A stretch of 64,000 nucleotides of DNA, taken from Streptomyces sp. NBC_00536. GTDB lineage: Bacteria > Actinomycetota > Actinomycetes > Streptomycetales > Streptomycetaceae. The notes under the pieces were generated by a model. It saw only the letters and a list, made by a program, of their open reading frames with translations, ran no database searches and had not been told where the DNA came from. Shown here in pieces: positions 35,047-43,117 of this stretch (positions are counted from its first letter, which is position 1; the number at the start of each line of letters is the position of its first letter). Location of the stretch: NCBI RefSeq assembly GCF_036346295.1, contig NZ_CP107819.1, positions 1,116,001 through 1,180,000 on the forward strand, written 5' to 3'. The position numbers were made by a program, and so were the translations under genes.

Positions 35047-36081
35047 TCACGCGCTATCGGCCGACCCGTGGCCCGGCGGGTGCCGGTTCGGCGAGAGCGA
35101 GGCCGGTCCGGTCGAGCGGGCGTACTCGGTGGGAGTCTGACCGTAGTGCTTCTTGAAGGCGCGGGTGAAGTGACTGCCGTCCGCGAACTGCCAGTGTGCG
35201 GCGAGTTCCGAAATGCTCAGGCGCCCTGACGGCGAGACGAGGGCGAGCCGGGCCTCATGCAGTCGCCGGTGGCGGATGTAGGTGCTCACCTGCTCTCCCA
35301 CCGCGGCGAATGCCCGGTGCAGCGTGCGGACGGAGACGTTGAGTTCACGCGCAAGCATCGCCGGAGAAAGTTCGGGATCGGCGAGCCGACGGTCCGCGAG
35401 GTCCTTGGCTGCCTGGGTGAGCGCGGGAGCCAACCGGGGCTCTACGTCGTCGAACCGGCCCTTCACCACCGCCTTGGTCAGCTCGATCAGGGTACCTTGG
35501 GCAGCTGCCACACCGGCCGGGCCGAGGTCGGCCACGGTCATGTGGATCATGTCTGCAAGGGCCGTCAGCAAGCGCACCTCGGCCGAGTCCGCCGGCCCGG
35601 TGACGACCCGGTTCCCGAGCAGGGGTTTGAGCTCGCCGGGGGGCAGGACGAGGAACTTCGCCGTGAGGTGCGCCGTCGTCTCGAAGGCCGTCAGGCGCCC
35701 GAGGTGCCGGACGAGGAACTGCCCGGCCGACACGGTCTGGTCGCCGTAGCCGGACGGGCCGCCCAGAGTCCATGCGCCGCTCCGCACGACATACATGGCA
35801 ACCAGATCCTGATCGCCGCCCGGGACGTCCGCGGTCCGGGTTGCCGACGCGGCGTGGAGATCGGCGATCGCCGCGCCATGCACCTTGGCAACCTTGCCCT
35901 TGACCCGGAAGTCACCGATCGTGTCCGGGCTGAAGGCCGGCAGTTGGAAGACATCGTCGCCGACCTGCGTCTGCCACCCGCGCCGGAAAACGTCGAGTCC
36001 CCGCGGTGCGGAATCCGGGGCGGTCGAGTCCACTGCGAACACCCCGCGCGCGCCGTCGACCTCCGCTCCAGTACCGTGCAT
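35047..36081 (-). CDS. AraC-family transcriptional regulator
   Basis: 344 aa. The N-terminal AraC-binding-domain-like half contains MYVVRSGAWTLGGPSGYGDQ and VSAGQFLVRHLGRLTAFE. The C-terminal double helix-turn-helix is LARELNVSVRTLHRAFAAVG and ISELAAHWQFADGSHFTRAF followed by KKHYGQTPTEYARS, the standard AraC/XylS signature. It is encoded downstream of, and parallel to, the 39.7-36.6 kb oxidoreductase genes and may regulate them. The chosen ATG has a poor ribosome site; an in-frame start a few codons later is possible. Confidence 0.88.
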   Translation of the reverse strand: MHGTGAEVDGARGVFAVDSTAPDSAPRGLDVFRRGWQTQVGDDVFQLPAFSPDTIGDFRVKGKVAKVHGAAIADLHAASATRTADVPGGDQDLVAMYVVRSGAWTLGGPSGYGDQTVSAGQFLVRHLGRLTAFETTAHLTAKFLVLPPGELKPLLGNRVVTGPADSAEVRLLTALADMIHMTVADLGPAGVAAAQGTLIELTKAVVKGRFDDVEPRLAPALTQAAKDLADRRLADPELSPAMLARELNVSVRTLHRAFAAVGEQVSTYIRHRRLHEARLALVSPSGRLSISELAAHWQFADGSHFTRAFKKHYGQTPTEYARSTGPASLSPNRHPPGHGSADSA

Positions 36082-36252
36082 CCCTCTGCGATCCCCTCGT
36101 CTTCATTGCTTCAACGCCGTCCTGTGGTGGTCGTGTTCCGCAGGACGGCGCCATGACCCATGTGGACACCGTGCCAATCTTCCTATAGACGGCTCGCATT
36201 GCAGCGGCCGGGAGGCAGAGCTGATGCTTCTGATGCGGCGAGATGAACGACG

Positions 36253-36294
36253 CGACCCCTGACGATCAGGTCGCAGCCTGATCGTCAGGGGTCG
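36253..36294. terminator. Long hairpin, probable terminator
   Basis: A perfect 18-bp stem (CGACCCCTGACGATCAGG, 36253-36270, with its complement at 36277-36294) and 6-base loop. It lies between the F420-reductase-like gene and the AraC start and probably ends the leftward operon. The rest of 36082-36560 has no recognised gene. Confidence 0.7.
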
Positions 36295-36560
36295 CACGCG
36301 CGCTCGGTCCTCCCTCATGGGCTCGTGCCGGGGACGTCTTCGCCACCTCGGTCGGACCTTTCTCCGGAGGTAACGGTGAGTGGCCGGCGCGCAGTTCGCC
36401 GTGTGGGCCGATGGCGTCGGCCACGCCCAGGCCGGCGGGCCATGCCGATCGGCCTGCCAAGCCGTGTCGGCCGAGATCATCCTGTCGCGGTCGTGTCCCA
36501 CCGGGAACCCATCCGTGCCTGTGCCGGCTCCGGTCACCTGCAGGTTGCGCGGCTCGACGG

Positions 36561-37157
36561 TCAGCGGGCGATCGAGATCGCGAAGGGGGTGAATCCGATG
36601 GACCGGATGACGTGCGGGACGAACAGTATCGCGGCCTCCGTGGCGCGGGCGGTCTGGATCCCGCCGAGGTCGGTGATCCATTCCTTGCGCCAGCCGAGGT
36701 CGATGAGCAGTTCAAGGACGGTCCGCTTGGCCTCCGGTTCCTCGCCGGAGAGGAAGGCGGTTGGCGTCTGGGTGAGCGTGGCCGGGGCGGTCATCACCGG
36801 GAAGAGCATGGTGTTGAGCGTCTTGACGACGTGCGTTTCGGGGAGCGCTGCCTGGAGTTGCTCGGCGAGGCTTGAACCGGGGTGGATCAGGGCGGCGGGC
36901 AGTCCGTCCGGTCCGTCGACGGTGGCGTTGGAGACGTCCACGAGGATCTTGCCGTGCAGCTCTTCGCGCAGGGCGGCGAGACGTTCCAGGGAGCCGGCGC
37001 CCGGGGTGGCGTTGATGACGATCCGGGCCGCCCGGGCGGCATCGGCGGCGGCGCCCGGCGCGCGGTCCGCGACGGTCACCTCGTGCCCTGCCAGGGTGAG
37101 GGCTTTCGCCAGGTTGCCGCCGACGCGGCCGTTTCCGAGAACTGCGATCGTGGTCAT
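36561..37157 (-). CDS. NADPH:F420 reductase-like Rossmann protein
   Basis: 198 aa. Glycine-rich loop IAVLGNGRVGGNLAKALTLA (residues 4-23) and a following strand VTVADR; later IVINATPGAGSLE, ILVDVSNAT and HVVKTLNTMLFPVM match the F420-dependent NADP reductase/dinucleotide-binding family. It probably reduces or oxidises a nicotinamide cofactor or a small substrate; an F420 site cannot be confirmed. It is encoded 44 bp after the inositol-monophosphatase-like gene on the same strand, likely one operon with the GMC oxidoreductase. Confidence 0.82.
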   Translation of the reverse strand: MTTIAVLGNGRVGGNLAKALTLAGHEVTVADRAPGAAADAARAARIVINATPGAGSLERLAALREELHGKILVDVSNATVDGPDGLPAALIHPGSSLAEQLQAALPETHVVKTLNTMLFPVMTAPATLTQTPTAFLSGEEPEAKRTVLELLIDLGWRKEWITDLGGIQTARATEAAILFVPHVIRSIGFTPFAISIAR

Positions 37158-37201
37158 GATGTTCTGGTCCTTGCGTTGGGTGCGGGTTGTGGTGTGCGGG
37201 G

Positions 37202-38020
37202 TCAGCGGGAGAGCGTGGCGACGGCTTCGGCGTGGACGCCGGGCGCGGCGGCCAGGAAGCTCTCGCTCTGCGGGGTCCAGGGGCGGCCCTCGGCGTCGGA
37301 GATCTGTCCGCCGGCCTCGGTGACGAGCAGCGCGCCGGGCAGCAGGTCCGCTCGGGCGCCGGCGAACTGCCAGAAGGCGTCGATGCGGCCGGCGGCCACG
37401 TTCGTGAGGTGCAGGGTCGCGGGCACGGCGGTGCGGACGACGAGCGCGTCGAAGAGCATCGCGGTGATCGAGGAGCCGACGCGCCGTACGACCCTCTCGT
37501 CCTCGTCCGGCCGGGCCTGGCTGGTGGCCACGATGCTCAAGGCCAGGTCCGCGGTCGGGGAGACGTGGAGCGGCCGGCCGTCGAGGTAGGCGCCGGCGCC
37601 GGTGAGCGCGGTGTAGGTCTCGCCGGTCAGCGGCAGGTGGACCACGGTGAGCACCGGCTGGTTCTCACGCACGAGGGTCGCGGTCACCGCCCACTCCGGC
37701 AGCGCGTGCAGGTGGTTGACGTTGCCTTCGGCCGGGTCCACGACCCACCACTCGCCGGGCGGCAGCGCCCCGCCGTCCAGCTCGTCCTCCACCCAGCCGG
37801 CCTCCGGGCGCAGGCTCGTGAGGCGGGGGCGCAGGATGTCCAGGGCCGTGTCGTCGTTGACGGCGAGCGCACGCATCAGCTCGTCACGGGTCTCGTAACG
37901 GACCACATCGCCGAAACGCTCGCGCAGCGCCGCACCGGCGGCGCGCACGGCGGTCGCGGTGCGGTCGAGCAGGTCGGCGTCGGAGGTGACGACGTCAGTG
38001 GTCTGAAGCGTTTCGGGCAT
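37202..38020 (-). CDS. Inositol monophosphatase-family protein with altered metal motif
   Basis: 272 aa. The family's core motif WxxDPLDGTxNF appears as WWVVDPAEGNVNHLHALPEW, so the second Asp is Glu and the Thr is Val-flanked Asn. The C-terminal motif GARADLLPGALLVTEAGGQI corresponds to WDxAAG with the Asp kept. Mg2+-dependent phosphatases of this family act on inositol phosphate, sugar phosphates or nucleotides. The changed motif may alter metal binding or substrate. It is the middle gene of a leftward operon. Confidence 0.82.
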   Translation of the reverse strand: MPETLQTTDVVTSDADLLDRTATAVRAAGAALRERFGDVVRYETRDELMRALAVNDDTALDILRPRLTSLRPEAGWVEDELDGGALPPGEWWVVDPAEGNVNHLHALPEWAVTATLVRENQPVLTVVHLPLTGETYTALTGAGAYLDGRPLHVSPTADLALSIVATSQARPDEDERVVRRVGSSITAMLFDALVVRTAVPATLHLTNVAAGRIDAFWQFAGARADLLPGALLVTEAGGQISDAEGRPWTPQSESFLAAAPGVHAEAVATLSR

Positions 38021-38070
38021 GGTGGTGCTCCTGTCTGAGGAGGGGTGATGAGGCCGGTCGGGGTCGCGTT

Positions 38071-38119
38071 CGACGGACGACGGACGACGGACGACGGACG
38101 ACGGACGACGGACGACGGG
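38071..38119. repeat. 7-bp tandem repeat, seven units
   Basis: CGACGGA is repeated six times followed by CGACGGG, between the GMC gene end and the inositol-monophosphatase-like start (minus strand TCCGTCG units). It would be prone to slippage and lies in the mRNA leader of the downstream gene. Confidence 0.95.
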
Positions 38120-38163
38120 GGGATGAAGCGCGTTGTGGAAGCGCCGTGGGCGCGGAAGGCGGC

Positions 38164-39672
38164 TCAGTCGATCAGTTCGGCGGCCCGTTCGGCGATGGCG
38201 TAAACGGTCGCGTTGGTGTTGGCCGAGGGGATGGACGGCATCACCGAGGCATCGGCGACCCGCAGTCCGGCTATTCCGTGCACGCGAAGGTTCGCAGGGT
38301 CGACGACGGCATCGGCGTCGGTTCCCATGCGGCAGGTGCCGGTGAAGTGGAAGTAGGGGCCGGTGGCCTTGCGGATGAACTCGTCTGCGGATTCGCCGCT
38401 CGTCCCGGAGCCAGGCACCGCTTCCTGCTTGCGCCAGTCGGCGAACGCGTCGGCCTCGCCGATGCGGCGTGCCACTGCCAGGCCCTTGCGCATGACCTCC
38501 AGGTCACGGTCGTCGCTCAGGTAGCCCGGGTCGACGACGGGAGCACTGGCGGGATGGGCGTCCGCCAGGCGCACGGTGCCGCTGCTGTGCGGAGCCATCG
38601 CGGAGAACGCTATGGAGTAGCCGTTGGCCGGCGGCCGGCCCCAAGCCGACGGGAGCGGTGCGGCGACGATGTAGACCTGAAGGTCCGGCCGGGCCGCGGC
38701 GGGATCGCTGAACAGCAGGCCCATCATTTCGGCCGGCGGGTTGGCAGGAACGAACGGTACGGGCTGGTCGGCCTCGTACACCACGCCCGCCATCGGATGG
38801 TCCTGCAGATGGGATCCCACTCCCGGCAGGTCGGCGACGACGTCGATACCGTGTTCCTCAAGGTGTTGGGCCGGGCCGATCCCCGACAGCATCAGGAGGT
38901 GCGCGGAACCGATGGCTCCCGCGGTCAATACGACCTCGGCGCTGTCGAGGAACAGGTGCTCGCCACCCACGGTGTACTCGACGCCGGTGCAGCGGCCGGC
39001 GGTGATGCGCAGCCGCTGGACGGTCGCGTCCGTGACGACGTCCAGGTTCGGCCGGTCGAGGAACGGACGGATGTAGGCGTCGGCCGCGCTCTGGCGGGCG
39101 CCGCCGGGCAGATTCATGTCACTCCACCCGAACCCGGTCTCCAGCCCGCTGCCGATGTCATCGGCGCGTGCGAACCCAGCCTCCACTGCGGCGTCGACGC
39201 CCGCAGTGGCCAGGGGATGGGGTTCCGGGACCGGGGCGACCGCGACCGGCCCGTCCGTGCCCCGCACGGAGGCATCACGACTGCGAGTGCTCTCGCTGCG
39301 GCGGAAATAAGGCAGCAGATCGTCGAAACCCCAGCCCGGAGCACCGAGTCCGGGCCATTCGTCGTAACCGGACCGGTGCCCCCGCAGGTGGTAGAGGCCG
39401 TTGATGCTCGACGATCCGCCGAGCGCCTTACCGCGCAGCACGTCAGCGGCCCTGCCTGTACCGGCCTGCACGGTCGAGGCGCCCAGCCAGAGGGATGACG
39501 GGTCGAACCCCAGGAACCCCCAAGGAGATGCCATCGCCTCGGTCGCGTCCCGGGCTCCCGCCTCCAGCAACAACACCCGCACGCCCGGGCGTTCCGAAAG
39601 CCGGGAGGCAATCACGCACCCCGCCGTCCCCGCTCCCACCACGACATAGTCATAAGGACTCTGGCCCATCAT
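38164..39672 (-). CDS. GMC-family FAD oxidoreductase
   Basis: About 502 aa from ATG 39672 (or 39669), just before the FAD motif YDYVVVGAGTAGCVIASRLS. GMC signatures follow: LRGKALGGSSSINGLYHLRG (signature 1), VLTAGAIGSAHLLMLSGIGP (signature 2), and C-terminal FHFTGTCRMG with ANTNATVYAIAERAA. GMC enzymes oxidise alcohols such as choline, glucose or long-chain alcohols. The substrate is unknown. It heads the leftward operon that includes an inositol-monophosphatase-like and an F420-reductase-like gene, suggesting a small redox pathway. Confidence 0.93.
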   Translation of the reverse strand: MMGQSPYDYVVVGAGTAGCVIASRLSERPGVRVLLLEAGARDATEAMASPWGFLGFDPSSLWLGASTVQAGTGRAADVLRGKALGGSSSINGLYHLRGHRSGYDEWPGLGAPGWGFDDLLPYFRRSESTRSRDASVRGTDGPVAVAPVPEPHPLATAGVDAAVEAGFARADDIGSGLETGFGWSDMNLPGGARQSAADAYIRPFLDRPNLDVVTDATVQRLRITAGRCTGVEYTVGGEHLFLDSAEVVLTAGAIGSAHLLMLSGIGPAQHLEEHGIDVVADLPGVGSHLQDHPMAGVVYEADQPVPFVPANPPAEMMGLLFSDPAAARPDLQVYIVAAPLPSAWGRPPANGYSIAFSAMAPHSSGTVRLADAHPASAPVVDPGYLSDDRDLEVMRKGLAVARRIGEADAFADWRKQEAVPGSGTSGESADEFIRKATGPYFHFTGTCRMGTDADAVVDPANLRVHGIAGLRVADASVMPSIPSANTNATVYAIAERAAELID

Positions 39673-40334
39673 GTCTCCGCTTCCCACGGCAGCACTGTCC
39701 GGCCACCGGGTTTCAGAAAAAGGCTCCTCGACGATCAAAGAGCTGATTGCTTGCACGTACTAAAGGGGCCGAGAAGTCCGAGCCCGGCGCGCAGAAGGCG
39801 TGGAACCGGCTGATCAGCAGCGAGCGGGCTCCAGTGGAGCGGGGCTGTCCGCAGGAAGGCCGCGCGCGCTGCTGGTGCTGACGGACACCGAGGTGGCCCG
39901 GCGGCAAACGATCACCTTGATCCGACGGGCCTGGGAGCGCCCGGTCCGGCCATTACCGATCACCCCGTTGGGGATGTCCATGCCGGCGCCGGTGCCTGCG
40001 ATGACGGCCTTCCGGCTGGACTTCTCTTGTTTCACGCGTTTCTTGTCCTTGGTGTGTACCCGTCCTGGAACAGCCCGGGTTTCCCTTCTGCCGTCGAATC
40101 TTAGGAATACGGACGCGGCGCGTACTTGAACCTCCGCGACGTTCGTTCGGAACCTCAGCGCCATACGTGTGGCGAGACAGTCGGCGTCACACAGCACTGG
40201 GTCAGGCTGCTCGTACACGCCGACCGACTTCTTGCCCTGCCTCAGGAGGCCGCCCCTTCCCACCGACGGCCGCGTGAACCTGGGTCGGCAGCAAGGACGT
40301 TGGGCGGCCGCAGTTCCGGCCACGGCGGGCCCGT

Positions 40335-40745
40335 GGCATCGGGGATGGGCGTCGATCCTGACGTCCGTCCACCGAGAGATCGACCTCTGGCAGCAGGTCG
40401 ACGAGAACCTCGGCCCGGAAGCCACCCTCCGCCTGCTCTCCTGCACGGCTCCCACACCGAGTCGATCGGCGAGTGGTGGGGCTCCGGCTGGTACGAGACG
40501 ATGGTCCGCCGCGCGGTTGTCCGCGCGGCGGACGACGGAAGCCTCCCAGCAATCATGCCCAGAACTTCCCGGCCCACCCACGCCAGGAGCGCCCGGGCAA
40601 AGATCCGGACCAGCTCCGGACCAGCCCAGACCAAGGGGGCGCATCAACTGACGTTTCCGCTGGTCAGCATGGGTGTGCCTCCCGTACCACCAGGAGACGA
40701 AGAATCTGCTGGTCTCCTACTCCCCGAAGAAGGTCGGCTTCTTCT
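40335..40745 (+). pseudogene. Remnant of an unrecognised gene
   Basis: One frame near 40345-40440 (ASILTSVHREIDLWQQVDEN, LGPEATLRLLS) and another from about 40450 (SHTESIGEWWGSGWYETMVR, VRAADDGSLPAIM) show strong third-position GC and look like pieces of one gene joined by a frameshift. A third frame ends YHQETKNLLVSYSPKKVGFF and stop at 40745, immediately before a terminator. A similar tail, YHQHSKNVLVSYC, occurs at about 34733-34775. The family is not recognised. Confidence 0.35.
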
Positions 40746-40755
40746 AAGCACACAA

Positions 40756-40797
40756 AAGAAGGCGCCTGACCTGGGCTTTTGCCCAGCAGGCGCCTTC
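40756..40797 (+). terminator. Strong terminator hairpin
   Basis: AGAAGGCGCCTG (40756-40767) pairs with CAGGCGCCTTCT (40786-40797), and the loop itself contains a second stem CTGGGC/GCCCAG around TTTT. It starts 10 bp after a stop codon. Confidence 0.8.
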
Positions 40798-41148
40798 TGC
40801 TCCCGGGCCACGGCCCGGGCCGACAAACCCTCAGCCTGCTCGCGCCGCCGGTGAGGGATCGCCCATTCGCCAAGGCCCAGCTCGGCAAGGTCGCGTCTCG
40901 GACGCGAAGCCCGGCGGCCTCTGGCGGCCTCAGCGCGGCGCTGCCAACGACAGGCAGAACGCAGGCATTTTATGCCCGTACTCGGATTGCTCACCCACCC
41001 ACCGAATGAGCGCGCCACTCTGCTCAGGGGAGAGCAGGATGGGTTCGTCGATCGCCTCGACAGACCTGGTGCGACTTCGGAACCCGGCGACCCAGCGACC
41101 CAGTCCGTTCAGGCCCGCCTTCGTTTCGGGGCTGCCGTCAGTGGGCTG

Positions 41149-41964
41149 TCAACGCGAGGGGACGAGCGGCAGGCTGTCGCTGTACCCGTTGACCGGCGGG
41201 TCGATCTCCTCGACCGTGGCGGGGTCGAGTTCGACCGGGGCGGACTGGGTGCCGAGCGTGCCGCCGGGGTGCCAGGTGCCGGTGACCGCGACCCAGGTGT
41301 CGGCGGGTAGGGAGGGTGCGCCCTGGACGTGGACCTTTACGGACTGTGCGTCCGCGGCGCAGCACGAGATGATGATCCGGGTGAGGTACCAGCCGTCGTG
41401 CCCTTGACCGAGGGTGACCAGGCCGCTCATCTGGACCGTCCGTCCCTTGATGGCCTGGGTGCTGTCCTGCTGCACGCGTCGCGTGAACTGCGTGAGGGTC
41501 ATCGGCAGCGGTGAGGTGGCGGGCAGCGCCTCGAAGCTCGGCTGCTTCGTGACGACCTTGGCGGACTCACGGGAGGCGGTGTACGAGCCGAGGGCAGGCG
41601 GGGCGTACACGAGCAGGCTCAGGGCGGGCAGGAACAGCAGCCAGGCCACCCGGGGGACGCTGGAATGGTCGTGGCCGTGGCCGTGGCCGTGGGCGTGTGC
41701 GTGCGCGGGCTGGACCGTGTCGTTGGGCTCGTCGCCGTCGGCGGCCGCGTGCTCGTGGGTCTTCGTGGGCCTGCGCCACGCGTTCGGTCCGCGGTGGGAC
41801 CAGACGTCCGCCGTCGCCAGCACCAGCAGCAGGACACCGGAGACGATCAGTACGGGCCGCATGCCCGGCTTGACGTACCTCAGGCACAGGTCGGTGAACA
41901 GCGAGACGTGCAGCAGGCCGGAGCCGATGAGGAGGAGCAGGAACGCCTGTGCCGACCGTTTCAC
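41149..41964 (-). CDS. TIGR03943-family membrane protein, permease partner
   Basis: 271 aa from GTG 41964. Two to three membrane segments (FLLLLIGSGLLHVSLFTDLC; VLIVSGVLLLVLATADV; WLLFLPALSLLVYAPPALG), a His-rich loop (HAHAHGHGHGHDHS, about residues 90-103) that looks metal-binding, and a C-terminal OB-like domain with YLTRIIISCCAADAQSVKVH. These are features of the YcgQ/TIGR03943 family, which travels with DUF318 permeases. It overlaps the permease stop by 4 bases (GTGA). A role in metal ion transport is inferred from the His-rich loop and the pairing. Confidence 0.85.
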   Translation of the reverse strand: MKRSAQAFLLLLIGSGLLHVSLFTDLCLRYVKPGMRPVLIVSGVLLLVLATADVWSHRGPNAWRRPTKTHEHAAADGDEPNDTVQPAHAHAHGHGHGHDHSSVPRVAWLLFLPALSLLVYAPPALGSYTASRESAKVVTKQPSFEALPATSPLPMTLTQFTRRVQQDSTQAIKGRTVQMSGLVTLGQGHDGWYLTRIIISCCAADAQSVKVHVQGAPSLPADTWVAVTGTWHPGGTLGTQSAPVELDPATVEEIDPPVNGYSDSLPLVPSR

Positions 41965-42977
41965 AGCAGCACTCCTCCGATCAGGACGCTGGACAGCACC
42001 GCCACGACGGTCGTGGCGGTGGAGAAGCGGACCGCGAAGGGCCGGCCGAAGGTGCCCGCCTGCAGGGCGATGAGTTTCAGGTCGACCATCGGGCCGACCA
42101 CCATGAACGCCAGCCGCGCCAGGGGCGAGAAGCCGGTGAGTGAGGCCGCCACGAAGGCGTCGGCTTCGGAGCACACCGCGAGGACGATGGCGAGGGCCGC
42201 AAGGAAGAGCACGGACAGCCAGGGCGAGCCGGAGACCACGTCGAGGACCGAGCGCGGGACCGCCACGTTGAAGGTGGCCGCCGCCATCGCTCCGAGGACC
42301 AGGAATCCCCCGGCGTGCAGGAAGTCGTGCTGGAAACCGAGCCGGAACTCGCTCCAGCGGCTGCGCCCCGTCTGATGACCGGCGTACCGCGCGACAGGAC
42401 GCAGCCACTCCTCGCGGCCCAGCCAGAGCCAGAGCCAGCCCATCACCGCGGCGGTGGCGAGCGAGGCGAGGAGCCGGGCCAGGACCATGGCGGGACTGCC
42501 GGGGAAGGCGATGGCCGTGGCGGTCAGGACGACGGGGTTGATGGCGGGGGCGGACAGCAGGAAGGCGAAGGCCGCGGCCGGGGTGACTCCTCGGCCGATC
42601 AGGCTGTTGGCGACCGGGACCGACGCGCATTCGCAGCCGGGCAGGACCACTCCGGCCAGGCCGGCGACGGGGACGGCGAGCGCCGGCCGCTTGGGCAGCA
42701 CCCGGGTGAACACGCCCTCGGGCACGAAGGCGTTGATGGCACCGGACAGCGCCGTGCCGAGCAGCAGGAACGGCAGAGCCTGCACGATGACGGCGAGACA
42801 GACGGTCCGCCAGGCCTGCACCGCCGCCGCGTCCAGCCATCCGGCGCCGACCAGGATCACGACACCGCAAACGGCCATCGCCATGGCCCACAGGTACACC
42901 CAGCCGGGGACCGGTTCGCGGATGGAGGCGCCGTCGGATGGGGCGGCGACCCCGGCAACCTCAGCCATCTTGTGCAC
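41961..42977 (-). CDS. DUF318/ArsP-family permease
   Basis: 338 aa with about eight membrane segments. The signature GVVLPGCECASVPVANSLIG with two Cys, FAFLLSAPAINPVVLTATAI and the C-terminal LAVCSEADAFVAASL are diagnostic of the DUF318 (YcgR, ArsP) family. Members transport metals or organoarsenicals; the TIGR03943 partner points to a cation. GTG 42977 has GGAG five bases upstream; ATG 42968 is the alternative. No Zur-like box was recognised upstream. It reads leftward away from the NHLM operon end. Confidence 0.88.
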   Translation of the reverse strand: MHKMAEVAGVAAPSDGASIREPVPGWVYLWAMAMAVCGVVILVGAGWLDAAAVQAWRTVCLAVIVQALPFLLLGTALSGAINAFVPEGVFTRVLPKRPALAVPVAGLAGVVLPGCECASVPVANSLIGRGVTPAAAFAFLLSAPAINPVVLTATAIAFPGSPAMVLARLLASLATAAVMGWLWLWLGREEWLRPVARYAGHQTGRSRWSEFRLGFQHDFLHAGGFLVLGAMAAATFNVAVPRSVLDVVSGSPWLSVLFLAALAIVLAVCSEADAFVAASLTGFSPLARLAFMVVGPMVDLKLIALQAGTFGRPFAVRFSTATTVVAVLSSVLIGGVLL

Positions 42978-43117
42978 GCCATCTCCGCATGTCGGACGTT
43001 CGGATCGAAATATAGCCGGTGTCAGGCCAGGAGGACTGGACCGACTGCCCGCTCGTCCGCGATTCGTCTGCTGATGCGGCCCTGCTCCCCGGAGAAGGTC
43101 GGCTTCGTCTCAGCGGG

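Larger units (their letters stand above)
39673..41148. other. Mostly non-coding region with gene remnants
   Basis: About 1.5 kb without an intact gene. It contains coding-like remnants on the plus strand (40335-40745, listed separately) followed by a strong terminator. The stretches 39673-40330 and 40800-41148 show no convincing coding pattern. Confidence 0.45.

Noticed and set aside
38071..38119. Possible CRISPR or attachment site
   Set aside because: Units are only 7 bp with no spacers, so it is a simple tandem repeat.
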